DNA of 64,000 nt from Streptomyces sp. TRM68367 (lineage in GTDB: Bacteria > Actinomycetota > Actinomycetes > Streptomycetales > Streptomycetaceae). The stretch is taken from the NCBI RefSeq assembly GCF_014495685.1, contig NZ_JACTVI010000043.1, positions 1-64,000 on the forward strand. Reading direction: 5' to 3'. Made by a program: the position numbers and the translations under genes. This document shows positions 24,548-32,699 of this stretch, one piece after another. Every line of letters starts with the position of its first letter. Position 1 is the stretch's first letter. The notes under the pieces were generated by a model. The model did not search any database. It was not told the DNA's origin and saw only the letters and a list, made by a program, of their open reading frames with translations.

Positions 24548-25495
24548 ATGCGAGCGGTCGTGACCGGGGCAGCCGGATTCATCGGCTCCCATCTGTGCGA
24601 GCACTTGTTGTCCCGCGGCGACGAGGTGATCGGCGTCGACGCCATGACGGACTTCTACACCCCCGCGCGCAAGCGGGAGAACCTCGGCCCGCTGCTGGAC
24701 CGGGACGGATTCGCCTTCCGGCGGGCCGATCTGCTCCAGGTTCCCCTGGAGCCGGTCTTCGCCGAGGCCGACGCCGTCTACCACCTCGCGGGCCAGCCCG
24801 GCGTCCGCGGATCCTGGGGCCCGGAGTTCGCCGTCTACGTGGAACGCAACGTCCTGGCGACCCAGCGCGTGCTGGAGGCGGCCCGCGCCACCGGCCTGCG
24901 CCGCCTCGTCTACGCCTCCAGTTCGTCGGTGTACGGAGACGCCGAGGCGTACCCGACCCGGGAGACCGTGCGCCCCAGCCCCGTCTCCCCGTACGGCGTG
25001 ACGAAGCTCGCCGCGGAGCACCTGTGCGAGGCCTATCGTGCCGCCTTCGGTGTCCCCGTCGCCTCGCTGCGGCTGTTCAGCGTCTACGGGCCGGGGCAGC
25101 GTCCCGACATGGCGTTCTCACGGCTGGTCACGACAGCGATCAGTGAGCGTCCGTTCCTGCTCTACGGGGACGGGGAGCAGAGCCGCGACTTCACCTACGT
25201 CACCGACGTGGTGACCGCCATGCGCGCGGTGGCGCTCTCCTCGTGGAGCGGTGTCGCCAATGTGGGGGGCGGCTGCGAGGTGACGATGAACGAGGCCATC
25301 GCCCTGCTCCGCCTGCTCGGCGCCCCGGTGCGCGTGGTCCGCGTGCCGCGTCAGCCGGGCGACGCCCGCCGTACCGCAGCCGACATCACCCGCGCACGTG
25401 AGGCGTTCGGCTACCGGCCGGCAACGGGCCTGCGGGACGGACTCGCGGCGATGGTGACGGCCGCACGCACCGGCCGCCCGGTGCCGGCCGTCTGA
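24548..25495 (+). CDS. NAD-dependent epimerase, UDP-glucuronate 4-epimerase-like
   Basis: This 315-residue extended SDR has the NAD site VVTGAAGFIGSHLCEHLLSR, the specificity region GVDAMTDFYTPARKRENL, and YHLAGQPGVRGSWGPEFAVY, typical of UDP-glucuronate/UDP-galacturonate 4-epimerases. The catalytic Tyr-x3-Lys is in VSPYGVTKLAAEHL behind YASSSSVYGDAEAYP. It would turn UDP-glucuronate, made by the dehydrogenase at 29325, into UDP-galacturonate. It follows the phosphoglycosyl transferase by 6 nt and is the last gene of that short operon. It converges on the beta-helix gene 50 nt away. Confidence 0.87.
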   Translation: MRAVVTGAAGFIGSHLCEHLLSRGDEVIGVDAMTDFYTPARKRENLGPLLDRDGFAFRRADLLQVPLEPVFAEADAVYHLAGQPGVRGSWGPEFAVYVERNVLATQRVLEAARATGLRRLVYASSSSVYGDAEAYPTRETVRPSPVSPYGVTKLAAEHLCEAYRAAFGVPVASLRLFSVYGPGQRPDMAFSRLVTTAISERPFLLYGDGEQSRDFTYVTDVVTAMRAVALSSWSGVANVGGGCEVTMNEAIALLRLLGAPVRVVRVPRQPGDARRTAADITRAREAFGYRPATGLRDGLAAMVTAARTGRPVPAV

Positions 25496-25545
25496 CCACC
25501 GGGACGACCGTGCGACCAGCAGGTTCGTCAGACATCCCTGTTCGG

Positions 25546-26691
25546 CTAGGCAAAGTGCGGATCGTCATTGGTGATGGGGGTGGTCACTCCGACGAACGTG
25601 TTGCCGGTCGACGTACCCAGAGCGCCCTTGTAGTTGTATATGGCCCACTGCATGCCGTCGAATGTGTTGTCGTACACATTCGCGCCTATGTAGTGGTTGA
25701 TGCCGACGCCGAACCTGTCCGCATTCCCGATGTTGTGGATGTTGTTCCGGTAGACGTTCAGGTTCTTCGCGGCGTTGAACGGACCGCCGCTGATGCCGAT
25801 GATCACGACACCGTTCGTGAATCTGGTTCCACTGATGTCGTTGTCGTGGATAAGGATGTTGTCGGCTGCCGCGTTCTGGAAGCCGCTGTATACAATGCCC
25901 GGCAACGTACCTGTGCCGGTCGTGGAACCGCCGACGATCGTGTTGTGGTGAACGAATACGTCGGACAACATCTCGCTGGACGAGTTGGGCTCGAGGTCGA
26001 TGGGGCCGGGCATTCCGGAACGCGAACACTTGACAAAGGTGTTGTTATGCACCTCGATGCGCGTACCGGTGATGATGGAAACACCGTTCCGATTGAAGTG
26101 ATCAGACGTGAACGTGTTGTTCGGCCCGATCGTGCAATTCTTGGCGGAACTCCCGATGTTCACATAGACGCCGTCACCGATGATGTTGTTGAACTGGCAG
26201 TTCTTGACAACCACGTTGCTGAAGTTTCCGTGGATCCTCACGCAGTGGCGGTATTGGGACCAGGTGGCTCCCTGGTTCGCCGCACGTCCGTCGAATGTGA
26301 GGTTGTCGATCGTGACGCCCGAGCCACTCACCTTCAGGATCTCGTCGCTCTGCCTGGTCGACGCGGTGGAGTTGTCGGGGAAGCGCAGGACCGAACCATT
26401 GCCTTCGACGTAGCAGTTGGCCGGAATCGACAGCGAGGTGACCGTGTACGTCCGCCCTGCCGGGAAGACGAGACGCTTGCCGGCGGCGGCGTCGGCCGCC
26501 AACTGAGGTGTGGCGTAGTCCGCCACGAGGACAGCGCCGCCGTCGCCCGAAGGGCGTCGTGCTGCGGTCAGAAGAGGGATTGATATCAGCGCCAATATCG
26601 ACCTGCGGGAAACAGGGCTGAAACCGGAGGGTATCTCCGCCTGTGATCTCTGTGCTCGGTGCAAACCAGGGACTCCGTGTGCGTGGAACAA
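25546..26691 (-). CDS. Secreted right-handed parallel beta-helix protein (polysaccharide lyase/epimerase-like)
   Basis: This protein of up to 381 residues has a twin-arginine-like signal (VSRRSILALISIPLLTAARR) and then a pectate-lyase-type beta-helix. Repeated coils read like VKNCQFNNIIGDGVYVNIGS, IEVHNNTFVKCSRSGMPGPI and VFVHHNTIVGGSTTGTGTLP, rich in Asn and His at turns. Such proteins cleave or epimerise uronic-acid polysaccharides, which fits a locus that makes UDP-GlcA and UDP-GalA. The base composition is visibly less GC-rich and uses more A/T-ending codons than its neighbours, a sign of recent acquisition. The start is unsure: the frame opens at TTG 26691 without a good ribosome binding site, and later starts near the signal are possible. 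Confidence 0.75.
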   Translation of the reverse strand: MFHAHGVPGLHRAQRSQAEIPSGFSPVSRRSILALISIPLLTAARRPSGDGGAVLVADYATPQLAADAAAGKRLVFPAGRTYTVTSLSIPANCYVEGNGSVLRFPDNSTASTRQSDEILKVSGSGVTIDNLTFDGRAANQGATWSQYRHCVRIHGNFSNVVVKNCQFNNIIGDGVYVNIGSSAKNCTIGPNNTFTSDHFNRNGVSIITGTRIEVHNNTFVKCSRSGMPGPIDLEPNSSSEMLSDVFVHHNTIVGGSTTGTGTLPGIVYSGFQNAAADNILIHDNDISGTRFTNGVVIIGISGGPFNAAKNLNVYRNNIHNIGNADRFGVGINHYIGANVYDNTFDGMQWAIYNYKGALGTSTGNTFVGVTTPITNDDPHFA

Positions 26692-26904
26692 TGTCAGCGG
26701 TCGGCGCCCGCTCGGGTGCGGTACTCTACCCTAAACTTGCTCCATTGCCAGACTTGACATCAGAGCCTGCCCGTGAATCGATCTTTGATCAGAGCGGCGC
26801 AGCTGCGCGGCCGCTATCACCGCCTTCGTCAATTTACGGCGTATGTTTTATGGCGTGTGCGCGTCGTAGTCGGGCTGGGGGTACGAAGTGCGTCTGCCGC
26901 GCAC

Positions 26905-27867
26905 TCAGGCCTTCCTTTGCGCTCCGCCGTAATAGGCCACGATTTCCGAGGCCGACATCTCGCCCTCCCGTCTGCGTCCCAGGAAGTAGTAGGCCGTGGC
27001 GTCGTCCATCGCGTACGGCGCCGGGACGAGGCGGTCGAGGGCCCGCAGCCAGCACAGCAGCAGGCGCGCCACCCGGCCCGCGAAGGCGGAGCGGGTCAGG
27101 CCCCGCACCAAGTGGTCGACGCTCCAGAGCAGTTGGGTGCCGGGACCCGCGACAGGGCCGGCCGCGAGTTCCTCGAACCCTCGGAAGAGATAGCGGTGGC
27201 CGCTCGCGGTGAACCGCGTGAAGTCGTAGGGCCCGGCGTGCACCTGCTGCAGGAACGGGGTCTCCGCGTAGACGAGGCCGTCGCTCTTCAGGACGCGGTG
27301 GGCCTCGGCGACGACCAGGGCCGGATCGAGCACGTGCTCCAGTACGGCCTGCACCAGCACCCCGTCGACGCTCGCCGTGGGCAGCGGGATGTGATGGGCG
27401 TCCGCGACGAACTGGGTCACCGGGCTGCCGACGAGGTCGAAGGCGATGACCTGGACACGCCGATCGCGGTAGACCGCGTCCACGCCGTTGCCCACCGTCC
27501 CGCCGCCTATGACGAGCAGCGTCGGGGCGGAGCCGGGAAGAGAGCGCATCAGGACGTCGATGTTCCGGGCCGCTACCCGGTTTGACGGCTTCCAGAGGCG
27601 GCGCAGCGGGCGGGGCAGCCGGGAGACGCGGCCGAGGGGATTCTGCCCGGTGCGTCCGGCACCGTCCGCGAAGTCCTCTCGGCGGAGCACGCTGCGCTCG
27701 AAGTCGACGAGGACCGGCCACCCGCCGATCACCGGGAAGCCGGCCGACGCGTGGTGCGGGCACTCGGGCGACGTGCAGCAGAAGGCGTCGCGCGCCGCGT
27801 TCAGGGGGGACCGGCAGCGCGGGCACATCAGTAGCCGCTCGATGCGGTCCAGTTCGATCAGGGCCAT
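26905..27867 (-). CDS. Class I SAM-dependent methyltransferase with N-terminal zinc-ribbon (Trm112-like) segment
   Basis: This 320-residue protein starts with a Trm112-like zinc ribbon (LLMCPRCRSPLNAARDAFCC, then SPECPHHASAGFPVIGGWPV) with paired Cys ligands. A Rossmann methyltransferase follows: TLLVIGGGTVGNGVDAVYRD (SAM loop), VIAFDLVGSP, the HIPLPTASVDGVLVQAVLEH post-motif and VLKSDGLVYAETPFLQQVHA. This architecture is common in sugar or lipid methyltransferases of glycan loci. ATG 27867 has GGAGGAGCTCA just upstream. The gene is divergent from the GT4 gene at 27972, and the element at 27927-27950 lies between them. Methylation of a sugar in the repeat unit is inference. Confidence 0.85.
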   Translation of the reverse strand: MALIELDRIERLLMCPRCRSPLNAARDAFCCTSPECPHHASAGFPVIGGWPVLVDFERSVLRREDFADGAGRTGQNPLGRVSRLPRPLRRLWKPSNRVAARNIDVLMRSLPGSAPTLLVIGGGTVGNGVDAVYRDRRVQVIAFDLVGSPVTQFVADAHHIPLPTASVDGVLVQAVLEHVLDPALVVAEAHRVLKSDGLVYAETPFLQQVHAGPYDFTRFTASGHRYLFRGFEELAAGPVAGPGTQLLWSVDHLVRGLTRSAFAGRVARLLLCWLRALDRLVPAPYAMDDATAYYFLGRRREGEMSASEIVAYYGGAQRKA

Positions 27868-27926
27868 TGAGCTCCTCCGTCCGCTGCGCCGTCGGCTTGA
27901 CCCGGCTTGACGGGAGAGGGAGTATG

Positions 27927-27950
27927 TGTACGTATACGACGTAAATATAC
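27927..27950 (+). promoter_or_regulatory. Recurrent operator-like element, copy 2 (between methyltransferase and GT4 operons)
   Basis: It is identical over 24 nt to copy 1 (9636-9659), with core TACGACGTAAATATAC at 27935-27950. It lies 21 nt upstream of the GT4 start and 59 nt upstream of the divergent methyltransferase start. A 24-nt identity 18 kb apart, at promoters only, is unlikely by chance in DNA of this composition. Confidence 0.75.
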
Positions 27951-27971
27951 ATGCTGGGAAGGAGTGGCGGA

Positions 27972-29291
27972 ATGTCGACCCCAGCTCTTGCGGCGACCAC
28001 CCCTCCATCGGGCTCCGCCCCCGACTGGCCCGCACCGCCACCACGCGCGTCGTCGGCCGACCGGTTGCCGCCGCAGCCGGTGCTGCCGCGCGTCAAGGTG
28101 CTCCATGTGATCACCCGCATGCTGGGCGGTGCCGGAGGCAACACCCTGCTGTCGTCCATGGGGATGGACCCTGACCGGTACGAGATGTGGATCGCGGGCG
28201 GGCCGGGCGGTGAGCTGTGGGACCGGGCCCGGGCGGCGGGTGTGCGCACGGTCGAGATCCCGGAGTTCCGCCACGTTCTCACTCCCGCGGACATCCGCGT
28301 GCTCTGGCGGCTGATCAGGCTGATCCGCCGCGAACGCTTCACCGTCGTGCACACCCACTCCGCGAAGGGCGGCTTCCTCGGCCGGCTGGCCGCACGGCTG
28401 TGCCGCACGCCGGTGGTGGTGCACACCTTCCACGGCCTGAGCTTCCACGACCGGATGCCCCTGGGCCGGCGCAGGATCTACCACGGGCTCGAACGGGTGA
28501 CGAGGCGCCTCGCCCACCGCTACCTCGCCGTCGCGCCGCGCGTGGCGCGCCAGGTCGTGGAGGAGCGGCTGGCTCCAGCCGGCAGCGTCCACGTCGTGCC
28601 GTCGGCGGTCGAACTGGCCAGCATTCCCGACGGGTTCGAACCGGCCGCACGGCGTGCGCTCGGTGTGCCGCCCGGGATGAAGCTCATCGGCACCGTCGGG
28701 CGGATCGACACCCAGAAGGCGCCACTGGACTTCGTCCGGATGGCCGCCGCCGTTCAGGAGGTGTTTCCCGACACCGCATTCGTCATGATCGGCGACGGGC
28801 CGCTGGCCGGGGACGTCCGGCGGCTCGCTGCTGAACTGGGCGTCGAGATACGGCTCACCGGTCACCGTCCGGACGCCGCCGCACTCGTAGCCGGACTGGA
28901 CGTCTTCGTCATCACGTCCCTGTACGAGGGGCTCGGCCGCGCCCTCACGGAGGCGCTCGCCGCGGCGCGGCCGGTCGTCGCGACGGCCGTCAACGGAGTC
29001 CCCGACCTGGTGGAGCACGGCGCCACGGGCCTGCTGACGAGGCCGGATGACCGGGAGGACCTCGTCCGCGCGGTCGGCTGGCTGCTCGAACACCCCAGCG
29101 AGGCCGCCGCGATGGGGCGGCAGGGACGGGACCGCGTACGGGCGGCCTTCGCCCCCGAGGACATGTGCGCCCGCCTCGACGCCTGCTACCGCGAACTGCT
29201 GGGCCTGCCGGGCATCCGGCCGGCCGGACCCGCCCCCACCGCCCAACGGACCGTGACGTCCACCGACGCCGTGCCTGTCCCCACGTCCTGA
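27972..29291 (+). CDS. Glycosyltransferase family 4
   Basis: This 439-residue GT-B retaining glycosyltransferase includes the N-terminal VLHVITRMLGGAGGNTLLSS, the acceptor-side TVVHTHSAKGGFLGRLAARL, and HTFHGLSFHDRM. The C-terminal donor domain has KLIGTVGRIDTQKAPLDFVR, FVMIGDGPLAGDVRRLAAEL, and the E-x7-E type motif in VITSLYEGLGRALTEALAAA followed by RPVVATAVNGVPDLVEHGAT. It resembles transferases of capsule loci (WcaL/PelF-like). ATG 27972 sits behind AAGGAG; an ATG at 27951 directly abuts the operator-like element and is less likely. It leads the rightward operon of sugar-nucleotide genes. Confidence 0.92.
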   Translation: MSTPALAATTPPSGSAPDWPAPPPRASSADRLPPQPVLPRVKVLHVITRMLGGAGGNTLLSSMGMDPDRYEMWIAGGPGGELWDRARAAGVRTVEIPEFRHVLTPADIRVLWRLIRLIRRERFTVVHTHSAKGGFLGRLAARLCRTPVVVHTFHGLSFHDRMPLGRRRIYHGLERVTRRLAHRYLAVAPRVARQVVEERLAPAGSVHVVPSAVELASIPDGFEPAARRALGVPPGMKLIGTVGRIDTQKAPLDFVRMAAAVQEVFPDTAFVMIGDGPLAGDVRRLAAELGVEIRLTGHRPDAAALVAGLDVFVITSLYEGLGRALTEALAAARPVVATAVNGVPDLVEHGATGLLTRPDDREDLVRAVGWLLEHPSEAAAMGRQGRDRVRAAFAPEDMCARLDACYRELLGLPGIRPAGPAPTAQRTVTSTDAVPVPTS

Positions 29292-29324
29292 CGGGGACGC
29301 TCCCACTGCCACGGAGAAACCACC

Positions 29325-30641
29325 ATGCGCCTCTCAGTCATCGGCACCGGATACGTAGGAGCCGTGCACGCCGCCTGCATGGCGGAGGTCGGGCACGAGG
29401 TCCTCGGCGTGGACGTCGACGCCGAGCGGATCACCGCGCTCGCCGCGGGCCGTGTGCCCTTCTACGAGCCGGGACTCGGCGGGATGCTCAAGCGGACCGT
29501 GGACGGCGGACGGCTGCGCTTCACCACGTCGACGGCCGAGGCGGTCCGCTTCGCCGACATGCACTTCGTGTGCGTCGGCACTCCGCAGCGGCCCGGCTCC
29601 GGCGCCGCCGATCTGCGGTACGTGGAGGCCGCCGTGGACGCGCTGGCCGCCCACATACCGGGCGGCGGACCCACGCAAGCCCTCGTCGTCGGCAAGTCCA
29701 CCGTCCCTGTCGGGACGGCCGAGCGCCTCGCCCAGCGGCTGAAGGGCGCCGCCGACGTTGCCTGGAACCCGGAGTTCCTGCGCGAAGGGTGCGCGGTCCA
29801 GGACACCCTGCGGCCGGAACGCATCGTCGCCGGGGTCCGCACAGCGCACGCCGAGATGCGGCTGCGCGAGCTCTACGCGCCGCTGCTCACCGCCGGCATG
29901 CCCTTCATCGCCACCGACACCGCCACCGCCGAAATGGTCAAGCTGGCGTCGAACGCCTTCCTTGCCACGAAGATCTCCTTCATCAACGCCATGGCCGAGA
30001 TCTGCGACGTCACCGGTGCCGACGTCCGCACCCTCGCCGAGGCCATGGGCGCGGACTCCCGCATCGGGCCCCGCTTCCTGGCCCCCGGCCTCGGCTTCGG
30101 CGGCAGCTGCCTGCCCAAGGACATCCGGGCCTTCGCCGCCTGGGCGGAGGAGCGGGGCGTCGCGGAGTCGGTGACCCTCCTCCGGGAGGCCGACGCGATC
30201 AACACCCGGCAGCGGCGGCGTGTCGTCGACCTTGCCGAACGGCTGGTCGGCGGGTCCTTCACCGACCGCGGTGTCGCGGTCCTCGGGGCCGCCTTCAAGC
30301 CCCGCAGCGACGACGTCCGCGACTCGCCGGCGCTCGCAGTCGCGGAGGAGGTTCGACGCCGGGGCGCCCGGGTCCGCGTCCACGATCCGGAGGCGGTCGA
30401 CAACGCCCGGGCGGCGCACCCCGCGCTGCAGTTCGCCCTGGACGTGGCCAAGGCATGCGAGCGGGCCGACGTGGTGCTGCACCTCACCGAGTGGCCCCAG
30501 TACCGAGAGCTCGACCCGGCCTCTCTGGCCACCGTGGTGCGCACCCCGGCCATCGTGGACGCGCGCCACACCCTCGACTCGGTGGCCTGGCGCGCGGCGG
30601 GCTGGACCCTGTGCGCACCCGGCCGTCCGCGGCTCGGCTGA
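29325..30641 (+). CDS. ugd: UDP-glucose 6-dehydrogenase
   Basis: This 438-residue NAD-dependent enzyme oxidises UDP-glucose twice to UDP-glucuronate. Seen: SVIGTGYVGAVHAACMAEVG (NAD fold), GVDVDAERITALAAGRVPFY followed by EPGL (substrate loop), STVPVGTAERLAQRL, WNPEFLREGCAVQDTLRPER, EMVKLASNAFLATKISFINA, and the catalytic Cys in GFGGSCLPKDIRAFA. GSCLPKD and F-L-R-E-G mark the UDP-glucose/GDP-mannose type. Its product feeds the UDP-xylose synthase right behind it and probably the glucuronate epimerase at 24548. It is 33 nt from the GT4 gene, with a GGAG-containing leader. Confidence 0.92.
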   Translation: MRLSVIGTGYVGAVHAACMAEVGHEVLGVDVDAERITALAAGRVPFYEPGLGGMLKRTVDGGRLRFTTSTAEAVRFADMHFVCVGTPQRPGSGAADLRYVEAAVDALAAHIPGGGPTQALVVGKSTVPVGTAERLAQRLKGAADVAWNPEFLREGCAVQDTLRPERIVAGVRTAHAEMRLRELYAPLLTAGMPFIATDTATAEMVKLASNAFLATKISFINAMAEICDVTGADVRTLAEAMGADSRIGPRFLAPGLGFGGSCLPKDIRAFAAWAEERGVAESVTLLREADAINTRQRRRVVDLAERLVGGSFTDRGVAVLGAAFKPRSDDVRDSPALAVAEEVRRRGARVRVHDPEAVDNARAAHPALQFALDVAKACERADVVLHLTEWPQYRELDPASLATVVRTPAIVDARHTLDSVAWRAAGWTLCAPGRPRLG

Positions 30642-30657
30642 CCGGCAGGAGGATGTC

Positions 30658-31635
30658 ATGCGTGTCGTGGTGGCCGGCGGGAGCGGCTTCCTGGGATCGC
30701 ATCTGTGCGAGGCGCTGCTCAGCAGGGGGGACGCCGTCTGCTGCCTGGACGACTTCTCCTCGGGCCGGGCGGCCAATATCAACCACCTGATGCCCGTGCC
30801 CGGCTTCGTCTGTACACGGGGCGACGTCACCACCCGCTTCCGGGTCTTCGGGCACGTCGACGCCGTGGTCCACCTCGCGAGCCCCGCCTCGCCGCCCGAC
30901 TACCAGCGCTGGCCCCTGCAGACACTGGCCGCCGGCAGCCGGGGCACCGAGAACCTGCTGCTGCTGGCGGTCCGGCACCGGGCCCGTTTCGTCCTGGCGT
31001 CCACCAGCGAGGTCTACGGCGACCCCGCGGTGCACCCGCAGGAGGAGGAGTACTGGGGACACGTCAACCCCGTCGGACCGCGCAGCGTCTACGACGAGGC
31101 CAAGCGCTTCGCCGAGGCCCTGACCATGGCCTACCGGCGCAGCCGGGGCGCGGCCACCGGTATCGTGCGGATCTTCAACACGTACGGTCCGCGGATGCGT
31201 GCCGACGACGGACGGGTGGTGTCCACCTTCGTCCGGCAAGCCCTGGACAGGGAAGCACTGACCGTCTTCGGCGACGGCAGCCAGACCCGCAGCCTGTGCT
31301 ACGTCGACGACATGGTCCGCGGCCTGCTGGCCATGGTGGACTCGGACCTGCCCGGCCCCGTCAACCTCGGCAACCCCGGTGAGCGGACCGTGCGGGAGCT
31401 CGCGGAACTGGTACTGCTGATCACGGGCTCGGACAGCGGACTGCGCTTCCTGCCACTGCCCGTCGACGATCCGGTCCGCCGGCGCCCCGCCATCACGCGG
31501 GCCCGCGAAGAGCTCGGCTGGCAGCCGCAGGTGCCCCTGGAAGAAGGGCTGCGCCGCACTGTCGCCTGGTTCGCCGCGCGGCCGGACACGCCCGTACAAG
31601 CCCCCGACCCTTCTACAGCGGGGTGGCCCTCATGA
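30658..31635 (+). CDS. UDP-glucuronate decarboxylase (UDP-xylose synthase)
   Basis: This 325-residue extended SDR closely follows the UDP-xylose synthase pattern: VVVAGGSGFLGSHLCEALLS (NAD), DDFSSGRAANINHL, VVHLASPASPPDYQRWPLQT, LASTSEVYGDPAVHPQEEEY then WGHVNPVGPRSVYDEAKRFA with the Tyr-x3-Lys pair, and IFNTYGPRMRADDGRVVSTF. Decarboxylation of UDP-glucuronate gives UDP-xylose. It lies directly downstream of the UDP-glucose dehydrogenase, which makes its substrate, and is coupled by ATGA to rmlA. The presence of UDP-xylose predicts a pentose in the glycan. Confidence 0.9.
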   Translation: MRVVVAGGSGFLGSHLCEALLSRGDAVCCLDDFSSGRAANINHLMPVPGFVCTRGDVTTRFRVFGHVDAVVHLASPASPPDYQRWPLQTLAAGSRGTENLLLLAVRHRARFVLASTSEVYGDPAVHPQEEEYWGHVNPVGPRSVYDEAKRFAEALTMAYRRSRGAATGIVRIFNTYGPRMRADDGRVVSTFVRQALDREALTVFGDGSQTRSLCYVDDMVRGLLAMVDSDLPGPVNLGNPGERTVRELAELVLLITGSDSGLRFLPLPVDDPVRRRPAITRAREELGWQPQVPLEEGLRRTVAWFAARPDTPVQAPDPSTAGWPS

Positions 31636-32699
31636 AAGCACTCGTCCTGTGCGGCGGAGCCGGCACCCGCCTGCGCCCCATCACACACACCTCCGCGAAG
31701 CAACTCGTGCCGGTGGCCAACAAACCGGTGCTGTTCTACGGCCTGGAGGCCATCGCCGCCGCCGGCGTGACCCGGACCGGCATCATCGTCGGCGACACCG
31801 CGCCGGAGATCCGCGAAGCCGTCGGCGACGGCTCCCGGTTCGGACTCGACGTGAGCTACCTTCCGCAGGAAGCGCCGCTGGGGCTGGCGCACGCCGTCCT
31901 GATCGCCCGGGGCTTCCTGGACGACGACGACTTCGTGATGTACCTCGGCGACAACTTCATCGTCGGTGGCATCTCCGGCGTGGTCGACGACTTCCGCCGT
32001 GAGCGGCCCGACGCCCGGATTCTGCTGACCCACGTGCCCGAACCGACCGCCTTCGGCATCGCCGAGCTGGACGGGACGGGCCGGGTGGTGGGCCTGGAGG
32101 AGAAACCGCGGCATCCGAAGAGCGATCTGGCGCTCGTGGGCGTCTACCTGTTCACCCCCGCCGTGCACGAGGCCGTACGGGCCGTACGGCCGTCCCGGCG
32201 CGGCGAGCTGGAGATCACCGACGCCCTCCAGTGGCTGCTCGACCAGGGGTACAACGTCCGGGCCAGCACCATCTCGGGCTACTGGAAGGACACCGGGAAC
32301 GTCACCGACATGCTGGAGGTGAACCGCTCCGTCCTGGAGACCCTTCAGCCGCGGACCGAGGGCAGCGTCGACGAGGTCAGCGAGATCATCGGCCGGGTCC
32401 GCATCGAGGCCGGCGCCAAGGTCTTCGCCAGCCGCGTCGTCGGCCCGGCCCTCATCGGGGCCGGGACGGTGATCGCCGACTCCTACGTCGGGCCCTTCAC
32501 CTCGATCGCCGAGAACTGTCTGGTCGAGGAGAGCGAGATCGAGTACTCGATCGTGCTGCGGCAGGCGACCGTCGTCGGGACGCGCCGGATCGAGGTGTCG
32601 CTGATCGGCAACAGCGTCGAGGTGACCCCGGCGCCCCGTACCCCTGCCGTGCACCGGCTGGTGCTCGGCGACCACAGCAAGGTGCAGATCCCGTCATGA
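31632..32699 (+). CDS. rmlA: Glucose-1-phosphate thymidylyltransferase (long, StrD-like form)
   Basis: This 355-residue nucleotidyltransferase makes dTDP-glucose from dTTP and glucose-1-phosphate. Seen: the signature LCGGAGTRLRPITHTSAKQL, ANKPVLFYGLEAI, LPQEAPLGLAHAVLIARGFL, YLGDNFIVGG (metal Asp), EKPRHPKSDLALVGVYLF, and SGYWKDTGNVTDMLEVNRSV. The C-terminal 100 residues form a left-handed beta-helix (GPALIGAGTVIADSYVGPFT), as in the long StrD/RmlA relatives of antibiotic loci rather than the 290-residue RmlA of rhamnose synthesis. ATGA joins it to the genes on both sides. Confidence 0.92.
   Translation: MKALVLCGGAGTRLRPITHTSAKQLVPVANKPVLFYGLEAIAAAGVTRTGIIVGDTAPEIREAVGDGSRFGLDVSYLPQEAPLGLAHAVLIARGFLDDDDFVMYLGDNFIVGGISGVVDDFRRERPDARILLTHVPEPTAFGIAELDGTGRVVGLEEKPRHPKSDLALVGVYLFTPAVHEAVRAVRPSRRGELEITDALQWLLDQGYNVRASTISGYWKDTGNVTDMLEVNRSVLETLQPRTEGSVDEVSEIIGRVRIEAGAKVFASRVVGPALIGAGTVIADSYVGPFTSIAENCLVEESEIEYSIVLRQATVVGTRRIEVSLIGNSVEVTPAPRTPAVHRLVLGDHSKVQIPS

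Noticed and set aside
27858..29312. 484-codon minus-strand frame opposite the GT4 gene
   Set aside because: It is antisense to a well-supported glycosyltransferase, has no family similarity, and would run through the operator at 27927-27950.
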